NCBI GenBank assembly: GCA_049802875.1
Contig: JBARNH010000021.1
Location: 1-29,050, forward strand
Origin: Lutacidiplasma sp049802875
Lineage (GTDB): Archaea; Thermoplasmatota; Thermoplasmata; Lutacidiplasmatales; UBA184
DNA: 29,050 bases
Reading direction: 5' to 3'
In this document: positions 7,232 to 14,199 of the stretch, in pieces
Layout: each line of letters starts with the position of its first letter
Numbering within the stretch: the first letter of the stretch is position 1
Made by a program: the position numbers and the translations under genes
The notes under the pieces: model-generated
What the model saw: only the letters and a program-made list of their open reading frames with translations
Database searches by the model: none
What the model was told of the DNA's origin: nothing

Positions 7232-8782
7232 ATGAAGGCGTTGCTGGACCGTCGCGAAGCGACGGCAGCCGCGGCGGACGCCGTCATCAGCGGGGTCTTC
7301 GAGCGCACCGAGAAGGAGACCTCCTTCCCCCGAGGTCTTGCCAAGGAGGACGCCGCTTCGAAGGGCCTCCTCCGCGCTGCCTGGGACCAACGGGAGATCC
7401 GGGGCAAACGGGGAGTCAACCGCGAGGACGCAGAAGTCACTGTCCTCCACCGGCCGGACGGCCGTGGCCGCATCGTCCTCATCGGTCTCGGACCGCGGAC
7501 CCGGTTCGATGCGGAGGTCGTCCGCCGTGCGGCCGCCGACGCCGTGCGCGCGCTCCGCGGGAAGGGTGCTCGAACCGTCGCCTTCCGACTCGCCGCTTTC
7601 GCCCAGGACCCGGTGACGAGCGAAGCCGCAGCGCGGGCGATCGTGGACGGGGCGTACCTGGGCAGCTACGAATTCCTCAAGTATCGTTCGACCACCCAAG
7701 GGGGGGTCGAGGAAGCCACACTCGCGCTCGGCGAGGAGCTGGGGCGGGACGAGACGCTGCTGCGCAAGGCCGTCGACGAGCAGCGAACGATCGCTGAGAC
7801 GGTCGTGTGGACCCGGGACATCGCGAACCTACCGGCGGACACGGCGTCCCCCGCCCGTCTCGCAGATGAGGCGCGAGCGCTCGGGAAGGAGTTGAACCTC
7901 AAGGTCAGCGTGTTCGACGAGGCGAAGCTGGCGGAGATGCACTGCGGAGGGCTCCTCGCGGTCGGCGGTGGGTCCCCGTCCCACCCGCCCCGGATGATCG
8001 TTCTCGAATATTCCGGCGGCGCGCGGCGCGGCAAGACCGTCGCCGTCGTCGGGAAAGGGATCACCTTCGACTCGGGGGGGATATCGATCAAGCCCGCCCT
8101 CCACATGCAGGAGATGAAGTTCGACAAATCCGGCGCGGTCGCCGTACTGGGGATCCTGCGGGCGGCGGCGCTGCTCAAGGTCCCGCCCCGCGTGATCGGG
8201 GTGATGGCATGCGCCGAGAACGTCCCCAGCGGGACGTCCTACCGACCCGGGGACGTCGTGCGCACGTACAACGGCAAAACGATCGAGATCCTCAACACCG
8301 ACGCCGAGGGGCGAGTCGTCCTCTCCGACGCCCTCGCCTATGCGGTGGCCCAATACCGGCCCGATGAGATCATCGACCTCGCGACCCTCACCGGCGCTCA
8401 GGTCATGGCGCTCGGCGACGACACCGCGGGCCTCGTCTCGACCGATGACCGCCTGGCCGGCGCGCTCCTCCAGGCCTCGGCGGCGACCGGCGAACCGGTC
8501 TGGCGGATGCCGCTCACCGATTACCACCGAGAGCTCGTCAAGAGCAAGGTCGCCGACGTCCGGAACTCGACCGAGATCCCGGTCGCCGGCATGCTCACGG
8601 CGGCGGCGTTCCTCGAGAACTTCGTGGACGGGACCGCGTGGGCCCACCTCGACATCGCGGGCGCCGCCTACACCACCTCGACGACCCGAGAGTACCAACC
8701 CTCCTACCAGAACGTCGGAGCCACCGCGTTCGGTGTGCGGCTGGTCACCCGGTATCTGATGGATTCGGCACGGCCGTCGTAG
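7232..8782 (+). CDS. pepA: Leucyl (cytosol) aminopeptidase, M17 family
   Basis: A 516-residue dizinc aminopeptidase that removes N-terminal residues from peptides, probably finishing proteasome products in the cytoplasm. The M17 catalytic domain (about 190-510) has GKGITFDSGGISIKP with metal ligand Lys275, ligand Asp280 and catalytic Lys287. DKSGA follows with Asp298, and then NTDAEGR with Asp357, Glu359 and catalytic Arg361. All seven E. coli PepA active-site positions are therefore present. The N-terminal domain is poorly conserved, as is usual for the family. ATG 7232 lies 16 nt after sepF. The gene converges with herA, with only 60 nt between the stops. Confidence 0.95.
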   Translation: MKALLDRREATAAAADAVISGVFERTEKETSFPRGLAKEDAASKGLLRAAWDQREIRGKRGVNREDAEVTVLHRPDGRGRIVLIGLGPRTRFDAEVVRRAAADAVRALRGKGARTVAFRLAAFAQDPVTSEAAARAIVDGAYLGSYEFLKYRSTTQGGVEEATLALGEELGRDETLLRKAVDEQRTIAETVVWTRDIANLPADTASPARLADEARALGKELNLKVSVFDEAKLAEMHCGGLLAVGGGSPSHPPRMIVLEYSGGARRGKTVAVVGKGITFDSGGISIKPALHMQEMKFDKSGAVAVLGILRAAALLKVPPRVIGVMACAENVPSGTSYRPGDVVRTYNGKTIEILNTDAEGRVVLSDALAYAVAQYRPDEIIDLATLTGAQVMALGDDTAGLVSTDDRLAGALLQASAATGEPVWRMPLTDYHRELVKSKVADVRNSTEIPVAGMLTAAAFLENFVDGTAWAHLDIAGAAYTTSTTREYQPSYQNVGATAFGVRLVTRYLMDSARPS

Positions 8783-8818
8783 GCGCTCCCCACCCTCAGT
8801 TCTCTCGTCCACAACATC

Positions 8819-8831
8819 GGGCCAGTGGCCC
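8819..8831. terminator. Small GC hairpin between convergent pepA and herA
   Basis: GGGCC-AGT-GGCCC is a 5-bp perfect stem in the 60-nt gap. Archaeal termination mostly relies on T-runs, which are absent here, so a role as terminator is speculative. Confidence 0.2.
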
Positions 8832-8842
8832 GCACGCCGCGT

Positions 8843-10291
8843 TCAGGCGGCGACGATCTGCACGCTCTCCCCGCCGTGGCGGGTCGCCCGCGGGCGCACC
8901 TCACAGAACAGCGGAGTATGGTACCCGCCGCCCGTGATCAGTGCGGTGCCGACGGGGAGGGACTGGATCATCTCGGTCATCCCGGCGGTCAACCCCTCGA
9001 TCGACTGCGCGATCGCCTTCAGGTCGAGGGGGTTCGTCACCTGGAGGATCAGCTGCGTGTTGCACTGCGAGAGGACGCTCTTGTCGATCCGCGCCGCCCG
9101 CTGGGTGACCACGCACAATCCGAGACCGAACTTCCGCCCCTCGCTCGCGATGTTCTTCAGGATCCGCGAGCAGGTCGCGCTGCCCTGCTGCGGGGCGAAG
9201 TTGTGGGCCTCCTCGATGACCAGGAAGAGCGGCGGGATCTTCTCCTTCTTCCGGTTCTCGAAGAGCGTAAGGGCGATCCGGGCGACGACGAGCTCCTGAA
9301 CGTCCGGCGCGACGCCCCGCAGGTTCACGAGGGTCGCCTCCCCCTTCTTCACGAGGTCGTTCAAGCTCGTGCCCACCGGACCCAGGAGCTTGGTCTGCTC
9401 GACGTACTCGAGCCGCTCGTGGAGGGTCTCGGCGACCGCGCCCTCGCCGCCCTCGGCCGCTCGCACGAGGTCGTGGACCGCGAAGTCGGGGGTCGAGGCG
9501 GCGACCCGTTCGATGATCTGCTTGAGGGGGGCGAGGAACGTCTTCACGTTCGTGAGCCCCATGAAGACCAGGAGGTCGCGGGGGTCGATGTGCCGGAGCG
9601 AGAAGGTCAGCGGCTTTGCGGACGGGTTCAACGAGACGTCCGGCGAGTACTCCTGGATCTGACGGCCGAATCCCTGCGACTCCACCCCGAAGCGCGTGTG
9701 GACCCCGTTCTTCTCGGCCGGGACCCGCAGCGAGCCGTACTCTCCGTGAGGGTCGATGATCACGCAGGTGACCTTGTGGCGCAAGAGCTCCTCGATCAGG
9801 ACCCCCAAAAGGTAGCTCTTGCCGCCCCCGGTCTTGGCGAGGACGCTGACGTGCCGCTGCACGAGCTGGTTGATGTCGAGCTCGACGCGCAGTTTGTGGT
9901 TCCGTAGGAGGCCGACGTACGCCCCGGTGTTGGCGTGGTGCGTCAGGCCGAGTACCGCCGCGATGAGGGGCTCCTCCGCTCGGAAGACGTGGGCCCCCGG
10001 CCGGAACGGGATCGTAGGGCACTTGACGAGTCCCTGCTCGTCACGGAAGCCGATGATCCGCGCGTTCCCCAGCAGACTCTCGCGGACGTGGCCCTCGTCG
10101 GTCGGCAGCAGCGCGCCCGCCGCTTCGAGGTCGAGGTCGCTCTTCCGCTTCAGGTCGTCCAGCTGGCAGAGCACTTTGCCGTGGAGCTCGTCGACCACGG
10201 TCAGGTAATCGCCCCGCTCGACGGGGCTCGAGAGACTGACCTGAAACTGCCCGACCCCGACGTCGCCGAAGATCCGCCCGACCTCTTCCAC
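8843..10291 (-). CDS. herA: HerA DNA-pumping ATPase/helicase
   Basis: HerA is a hexameric HerA/FtsK-superfamily translocase. With the nuclease NurA, and Mre11-Rad50, it resects DNA ends for recombination. The protein has 482 residues. The N-terminal HAS barrel (about 1-95) opens with the usual VGRIFGDVG. The RecA-like core has Walker A AKTGGGKS (152-159), the DPHGEY block (180-185), Walker B FLVIEEAH (355-362) and the ASEGRKFG segment with probable arginine finger Arg385. A C-terminal brace holds ILQVTNPLDLKAI. The start is GTG 10291: no earlier start codon is in frame, and a TATA-like CATATG sits 24-29 nt upstream, so the mRNA is probably leaderless. Unlike many archaea, no nurA, mre11 or rad50 is adjacent; both neighbours face away or towards it. 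Confidence 0.93.
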   Translation of the reverse strand: MEEVGRIFGDVGVGQFQVSLSSPVERGDYLTVVDELHGKVLCQLDDLKRKSDLDLEAAGALLPTDEGHVRESLLGNARIIGFRDEQGLVKCPTIPFRPGAHVFRAEEPLIAAVLGLTHHANTGAYVGLLRNHKLRVELDINQLVQRHVSVLAKTGGGKSYLLGVLIEELLRHKVTCVIIDPHGEYGSLRVPAEKNGVHTRFGVESQGFGRQIQEYSPDVSLNPSAKPLTFSLRHIDPRDLLVFMGLTNVKTFLAPLKQIIERVAASTPDFAVHDLVRAAEGGEGAVAETLHERLEYVEQTKLLGPVGTSLNDLVKKGEATLVNLRGVAPDVQELVVARIALTLFENRKKEKIPPLFLVIEEAHNFAPQQGSATCSRILKNIASEGRKFGLGLCVVTQRAARIDKSVLSQCNTQLILQVTNPLDLKAIAQSIEGLTAGMTEMIQSLPVGTALITGGGYHTPLFCEVRPRATRHGGESVQIVAA

Positions 10292-10313
10292 GGGGCGTTT
10301 GATTCGGTACCTC

Positions 10314-10321
10314 GCATATGA
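10314..10321 (-). promoter_or_regulatory. TATA-like box of herA
   Basis: The CATATG core is centred about 26 nt upstream of the herA GTG on the reverse strand. Transcription would then begin at the start codon itself. Confidence 0.45.
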
Positions 10322-10367
10322 GGCTGACGCGGGAGGCGCAGCGGCCGGCGCCGGCGAATCGGAAGTC

Positions 10368-10375
10368 TTTATATC
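10368..10375 (+). promoter_or_regulatory. TATA box of the coiled-coil gene
   Basis: TTTATATC is one of the strongest A/T boxes in the window and lies in the 141-nt gap divergent from herA. It predicts a start near 10397 and a leader of about 36 nt, longer than for neighbouring genes. A GGTGG at 10424-10428 would serve as ribosome-binding site. Confidence 0.6.
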
Positions 10376-10432
10376 GGCCGTCTCTGTCGAACGCCTCCCG
10401 ACCCTGAGCGATTACGGCGGGGCGGTGGCCCT

Positions 10433-11296
10433 TTGACCGACGCGAGCGAAGAACTCGAGCAGAAGCGGGCCGAATCCAACGCGCGCGCGGATGAGTTCCG
10501 TGCGCGGCGCGACCGGCTCAACGCCGAGGCACGGGCCACCGCCGACGAACGCGCGGGGATCGTGGACGAGCTTCACCTCAAGAGCGCCGAAGCGCAAGAG
10601 CATCGCCGGCACCGCGACCAACTGAACGACCAGGTCCGGGAGGAGAAGCGGCTCCGCGAAGAGTGGAACCATAAGCTCCAGGAGTTGGGCGACAAGGTCC
10701 AGGAACTGAAGCGGGCCCGCACGCCGCGCCCCGGCGCGGTACCGGTCTGGCGGCTCCGCAAGGAGCTCAAGGAACTCGAGTTCCGCCACATGACCACCGC
10801 CCTCACCGGTGAGCAGGAGAAGCGGCTCATCGAAGAGATGAAGCGACTCGAGGCGGCGGTCCGAGAGCAGGACGCCGAACTTCGGCAGGACCCCGAGGTC
10901 GAGGCCACGATGAAGGCGTTCGCCGAAGCACGGGACGAAGCGGAGAAGCATCACGCCGCCGTCGGCCAGTTCGCGGTCGAGGCACAGGCCGAGCACGAGG
11001 CGATGGTCCGGCTCTACGAGTCCGTCGACGAGCTCCGTCGACGGGCGGACGAAGTTCAGACCAAGCTCCTCGAAGTGAAATCGGCGGCCGACGAGGCCCA
11101 TCACGCGCACATCGCGTCGATCGAGGAAGTTCGGGACATGGAGAAGATGCTCTACGCGGCCCGCGGCGGCCGGGCGCCGCCGAGCTGGGCCGATGCTCAA
11201 CCGCCGAAGGAAGAGGACTTCCTCGCCCGCTTGAAAAAGGGCGAGAAGGTCTCGACCGAAGACCTCCTCGAGCTGCAGAAGAGCGGCCGGGCATAG
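10433..11296 (+). CDS. Archaeal coiled-coil protein (COG1340-like)
   Basis: A 287-residue, highly charged protein that is almost entirely predicted coiled coil (about 1-105 and 118-235), rich in Glu, Arg, Ala and Lys. A conserved-looking break occurs near ARTPRPGAVPVWRLRKELKELEFR (residues 95-118), which resembles the hinge of the archaeal COG1340 coiled-coil family. The C-terminus (about 240-287) is a Pro-containing linker and a short helix with EEDFLARLKKGEKVSTEDL. There is no signal or membrane segment and no ATPase head, so it is not an SMC or Rad50. The TTG at 10433 is chosen because the frame has no other start upstream and GGTGG lies 4 nt before it. The HAD-like gene follows 11 nt later, so the two probably share an operon. 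Function is unknown. Confidence 0.75.
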   Translation: MTDASEELEQKRAESNARADEFRARRDRLNAEARATADERAGIVDELHLKSAEAQEHRRHRDQLNDQVREEKRLREEWNHKLQELGDKVQELKRARTPRPGAVPVWRLRKELKELEFRHMTTALTGEQEKRLIEEMKRLEAAVREQDAELRQDPEVEATMKAFAEARDEAEKHHAAVGQFAVEAQAEHEAMVRLYESVDELRRRADEVQTKLLEVKSAADEAHHAHIASIEEVRDMEKMLYAARGGRAPPSWADAQPPKEEDFLARLKKGEKVSTEDLLELQKSGRA

Positions 11297-11307
11297 GCCC
11301 TACGACC

Positions 11308-12069
11308 GTGTCGCTTCCGTACGGGCCCGGGGCGGTCGACGCGATACTGTTCGACCTCGACGACGTGCTCGTTCCGTTTGAGAGCCCGGCGGCGTGGCAG
11401 TGGGCCTGGCGACCCCAAGGGCCGGTCCTCGGGGAGCGCCGGGTCCGGGCCGCGGTCCGCCGGTCGCTCAAGAGCTGGGACCGGCGGCGGTGGCGAGGGC
11501 TCACGGGCCGGGAGCCGCCGGCCGACCTCGCCGCGCTCCAACAGCACCTGCGGTCGACACTCTTCGAGATCTCCGGCCACTCCCTGCCCGACGCCGAGAC
11601 CGAAGCGGTCGTCCGACGTCTGCTCCGCCCCGCCGGCGAGGCCGAGAAGTTTCCGGATGTGGCCCCCGCTCTCGAACGGCTGCGAGCCGCCGAGGTCCCG
11701 TGGGGCGTCGTCACCGCGCTGCCCGCCGCGTCCGCGCAATGGCTCCTTCGGCGGAGCGGAATCGACCCCGCGCGCCTCCTCGCGGCCGGGGACGCCCCTC
11801 CCTCGCTTCCCGACCGCGCCGCGTTCCGAGCGGCGGTCGACCGACTCGGTTTCCCGGTCGTGCGCGTCGCGTTCGTAGGAGACCTGTTCTGGAGCGACGC
11901 CCGGGCCGCGGCGCGCGTCGGTCTCCCGTCGGTCCTGCTCGACCGCCACGACGCCTGGCCGAAGGTCCAGGCCGGACGGATCGTTTCCCTCGAAGGCCTC
12001 GAGGGGGCGCTCGCCGCCGGGGGGAGCCTCACGGGCCCCGACGACGGCGGCGCGGAGGCCGAGGAGTGA
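11308..12069 (+). CDS. HAD-superfamily hydrolase-like protein, motif III lysine missing
   Basis: A 253-residue cytoplasmic HAD-fold protein. Motif I is FDLDDVLVPF with nucleophile Asp16 and acid/base Asp18. A helical cap (about 25-110) with several Trp residues follows. Motif II is VVTALP with Thr136. Motif IV is FVGDLFWSDARAA with Asp192 and Asp197. Where HAD phosphatases usually read KPDPxxF, this protein reads LPDRAAF (residues 167-173), so the motif III lysine appears to be Leu167. It may use another basic residue (Arg170?) or be impaired. The C-terminus is a variable acidic tail. GTG 11308 begins 11 nt after the coiled-coil gene. The substrate cannot be named. Confidence 0.82.
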   Translation: MSLPYGPGAVDAILFDLDDVLVPFESPAAWQWAWRPQGPVLGERRVRAAVRRSLKSWDRRRWRGLTGREPPADLAALQQHLRSTLFEISGHSLPDAETEAVVRRLLRPAGEAEKFPDVAPALERLRAAEVPWGVVTALPAASAQWLLRRSGIDPARLLAAGDAPPSLPDRAAFRAAVDRLGFPVVRVAFVGDLFWSDARAAARVGLPSVLLDRHDAWPKVQAGRIVSLEGLEGALAAGGSLTGPDDGGAEAEE

Positions 12070-12095
12070 GGCGCAGTGCGGGCCCCCCGGCGAAC

Positions 12096-12103
12096 CTATA
12101 TAC
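12096..12103 (+). promoter_or_regulatory. TATA box that fixes the V4R gene start
   Basis: CTATATAC ends 1 nt before an in-frame ATG at 12105, too close for that codon to be transcribed normally. It is centred about 29 nt before the next in-frame ATG at 12129, which fits a leaderless mRNA. Confidence 0.6.
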
Positions 12104-12128
12104 GATGAGTCCCGCTCCCGCCCCGGCC

Positions 12129-12530
12129 ATGCGCTACGTCAAGATCGACCAGACCGAGCTCCGACAGATCAAAGAGCTCTACGAGGGCGTGATGTCCCAC
12201 GCCTGCCACGGCCTGTTTTTCAAGGAGGGCTCCGTGATCGGCACCGACATGGCCGAGGAGGCCCTCAAGGACCGTGCGAAGTTCTTCGAGCGCGCCGCCG
12301 GCGTGCTGAGGGAGCGCGGCTGGGTCGAGGAGATGACGTTCTCCGACACCGAGGTCGTCGTCCGCGGGTCGATCGAGGTCGCCCCGAGCGATATCCCGAC
12401 CTGCCACCGGCTCCGGGGAATCCTTCGCGAGTTCTACGAACGTTTTAAGGGGGGGCGTGTTAAGTGTACGGAAGAGATGTGTGCAAGCACTGGCCACCCC
12501 GAATGCCGATTCCGAATTGAAGAACTGTAG
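12129..12530 (+). CDS. V4R-domain protein (Bet3-like fold)
   Basis: A 133-residue protein that is essentially one V4R (4-vinyl reductase) domain. This domain has the fold of the TRAPP vesicle-tethering subunit Bet3, and in prokaryotes it is thought to bind small hydrophobic ligands. The diagnostic C-terminal block is here: Cys92 (TCHRLRG), Cys113, and Cys118-ASTGHPE-Cys126-RFRI. An N-terminal helix carries Cys26 and His27, and a central strand pair holds EVVVRGSIEVAP. The start at 12129 is preferred over ATG 12105 because of the TATA box position. Only 15 nt separate its stop from the roadblock gene, so the two are almost certainly co-transcribed. No DNA-binding or signalling domain is fused to it. 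The ligand is unknown. Confidence 0.82.
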   Translation: MRYVKIDQTELRQIKELYEGVMSHACHGLFFKEGSVIGTDMAEEALKDRAKFFERAAGVLRERGWVEEMTFSDTEVVVRGSIEVAPSDIPTCHRLRGILREFYERFKGGRVKCTEEMCASTGHPECRFRIEEL

Positions 12531-12545
12531 GGGGGTTAGAAAGTG

Positions 12546-12902
12546 ATGGCCACCGGGAACGTCGGAGCAGTGATCAAGGACCTCAAGACCCGGATCGCGG
12601 GGATCGCCACCGCGCTGGTCTCCCGAGATGGCCTCGTCCTCTACGCGGACGTGCCGGCCGGTGTGTACACCGAGACCTTCGCGATCATGTGCGCCACGAT
12701 CCTGGGCGCCGCCGCCACCGCGAACACCGAGCTCAACCGCGCCCCGCCCGAGCGGATCGTGATCGAAGGCAACGACTCGAAGACGATCATCGTCGGGAGC
12801 GGGAAGAAGGCGCTCCTCGTCGCCGTCGTCGACCAGACCGCCGAAGTGACCAAGGTCCTCGCCGAGGTCGCCAAGGTCGCCGAGCTGCTCAAGGCGAACT
12901 AG
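12546..12902 (+). CDS. Roadblock/LC7-domain protein
   Basis: A 118-residue single roadblock/LC7 domain. The pattern is GNVGAVIKDLKTRIAGIATALVSRDGLVLYAD, then a helix IMCATILGAAATANTELN, the strands RIVIEGNDSKTIIVGSG and ALLVAVVD, and a final helix. Such proteins dimerise; bacterial MglB acts as a GTPase-activating partner of the Ras-like MglA, and eukaryotic relatives sit in dynein and Ragulator. No small GTPase gene lies in the window. GTG 12543 and ATG 12546 are adjacent in-frame starts; ATG is taken because it is the stronger codon and the upstream GGGGGG run at 12532-12537 serves either. It is the last gene before a convergent junction and is coupled to the V4R gene. Confidence 0.88.
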   Translation: MATGNVGAVIKDLKTRIAGIATALVSRDGLVLYADVPAGVYTETFAIMCATILGAAATANTELNRAPPERIVIEGNDSKTIIVGSGKKALLVAVVDQTAEVTKVLAEVAKVAELLKAN

Positions 12903-12907
12903 GCGGC

Positions 12908-12923
12908 CGGGGTCTTCTCCCCG
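12908..12923. terminator. GC hairpin between the roadblock and glycosyltransferase genes
   Basis: CGGGG-TCTTCT-CCCCG is a 5-bp stem in the 39-nt gap between convergent stops. No T-run follows, so its role as terminator is unproven. Confidence 0.22.
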
Positions 12924-12941
12924 ACCCTCGCTGCGCCGTGC

Positions 12942-13799
12942 TCATTCCGGGGCGGCCCCGGCGTAATCCGTGGAAACCGGCGTTTCGGGGGTCAGCCGTC
13001 GACTGCTGCCCGTAGCGACCCGAGTCGTGTATCCGCCGAGAGCGGCGGTGAGCCGCGCCCACGCGATCGGGCTCCGTTGCCCGAGGAGCAACTTCCGGAT
13101 CCGGTAGCGGCCCCAGAGGTTGCCGTGCTTCTCCGTGAGCTGCTTGCGCCCGTAGCCGTTCCAGAACGCCTGGTAGAGGAACCGGATGAACGTCGTACGC
13201 ATGTGGTGGTAGACCACCGCCTGCGGAAGGTACCGGATCGAGGCCCCGGCACGGACCGCTCGGATGTTCAGGTCGATGTCCTCGGCCGTAATGAACCGAG
13301 GGTCAAATCCGGAGAGACGTTCGAACAACCCGCGCCGGTACGCGAGGTTGCACGTGGGATACGTCACATCGTAACCGCTCTGGAAGAGCTCCACCCGTTC
13401 GAGATGCCCGTACGCCGGTTTTCCGACGGTCACGGTCCGTCCCGCGACGACCGGCGAGACCGCGAGGCCCCCCCGCAGGGTATGCAGCCAACCGGAGTCC
13501 GCGAAGCAGTCCCCGTCGATGAACGCGACGTAGTCCCCGTGGGCCTCACGCACCCCCCGATTTCGTCCGATTCCCCGCGACCCTGGTTGCGAGAAGATGC
13601 GGAAGAGGTCCGGGCGACGCTGAGCGTACGACTGCAGGATCTCGGGCGTACGGTCCCGGCTCTGGGAGTCTACGAGGACGACCTCGAACGGACCCTCTTG
13701 CACTAGGAGGCTGTCGAGCAGCTGCGCGACGCCGCGCTCTTCGTTGCGAACGGTAACGACGACCGAGATCAGAGCGGGAGTCGAGCCGTCACTTCCCAA
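12942..13799 (-). CDS. Family 2 glycosyltransferase
   Basis: A 285-residue GT-A fold enzyme that transfers a sugar from a nucleotide-sugar donor. It shows the opening SVVVTVRNEE (12-21), the donor-binding LVDSQSRDRT (42-51), the metal-binding FIDGDC with Asp95-Gly-Asp97, and the acceptor-side base motif TAEDIDLNIR (Glu173-Asp174). A basic C-terminal segment (about 200-250, FLYQAFWNGYGRKQL) may sit on the membrane surface, but no clear transmembrane helix is visible. The TTG at 13799 overlaps the end of the PRC-barrel gene by 11 nt, which suggests translational coupling. The acceptor is unknown. Protein or lipid glycan assembly is possible, and the sequon-rich surface protein nearby is one imaginable target (inference). 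Confidence 0.88.
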   Translation of the reverse strand: MGSDGSTPALISVVVTVRNEERGVAQLLDSLLVQEGPFEVVLVDSQSRDRTPEILQSYAQRRPDLFRIFSQPGSRGIGRNRGVREAHGDYVAFIDGDCFADSGWLHTLRGGLAVSPVVAGRTVTVGKPAYGHLERVELFQSGYDVTYPTCNLAYRRGLFERLSGFDPRFITAEDIDLNIRAVRAGASIRYLPQAVVYHHMRTTFIRFLYQAFWNGYGRKQLTEKHGNLWGRYRIRKLLLGQRSPIAWARLTAALGGYTTRVATGSSRRLTPETPVSTDYAGAAPE

Positions 13800-14031
13800 T
13801 GTCCATCACGACGACGTCCTTGACCGCGCGCATGCTCTTGAAGGGAAGCACGAGGCGGCCGGACGCATCGCTCTGGAACAGGCGGGGCTCGACGTCTTCG
13901 CTGGGGGTGACGAGGACATGCGCGATCCCTCCGGTGAGCGTGTCGACGACGAAATTGTCGATCGCTCCGAGAATCTGTCCGTCGTTGGTCATTACCGTCT
14001 TGCCTCGGAGTTCGGTGAGGAACTTGCGCAT
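13789..14031 (-). CDS. PRC-barrel domain protein, CdpB-like
   Basis: An 80-residue protein that is just one PRC-barrel domain. It has an N-terminal FLTELRGKTVMTNDGQILG, the strand INNFVVD-like DNFVVDTLTGGIAHVLV, and the closing GRLVLPFKSMRAVKDVVVMD. Stand-alone archaeal PRC-barrel proteins of this size include haloarchaeal CdpB1 and CdpB2, which act with SepF in FtsZ-based division. The resemblance in layout and in the closing LPF..M.AVKD block makes that role plausible here, but family membership alone does not prove it; other PRC barrels act in RNA processing (RimM). The gene has its own TATA box and overlaps the glycosyltransferase downstream. Confidence 0.8.
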   Translation of the reverse strand: MRKFLTELRGKTVMTNDGQILGAIDNFVVDTLTGGIAHVLVTPSEDVEPRLFQSDASGRLVLPFKSMRAVKDVVVMDIGK

Positions 14032-14066
14032 GAGGAGGGCCTCGGCTCGCCGATGGCGGGGTGTCG

Positions 14067-14074
14067 TATTTAAT
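14067..14074 (-). promoter_or_regulatory. TATA box of the PRC-barrel gene
   Basis: ATTAAATA on the reverse strand is centred 39 nt upstream of the ATG at 14031, predicting a leader of about 13 nt. It lies in a 168-nt divergent gap shared with the rpl18e promoter. Confidence 0.5.
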
Positions 14075-14163
14075 CGTTCGTTAGTATCCGCAGCGTTCCG
14101 GAGCCGCCGGCGACCGCCGGTGGACCCGGTCCGGACCGACGCGCGATCCCGCGCCGGGCAACG

Positions 14164-14171
14164 CTTATATC
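14164..14171 (+). promoter_or_regulatory. TATA box of the rpl18e-rpoN operon
   Basis: CTTATATC is centred about 32 nt before the rpl18e ATG, giving a near-leaderless transcript. It is the only box A visible for the four-gene ribosomal cluster. Confidence 0.6.
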
Positions 14172-14199
14172 GGGCACGCAGGTCGAGGGCTCCTCGCCC

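Noticed and set aside
12105..12107. ATG as the start of the V4R gene
   Set aside because: It lies 1 nt after the TATA box CTATATAC and adds a low-complexity Pro/Ala stretch not expected in the domain.
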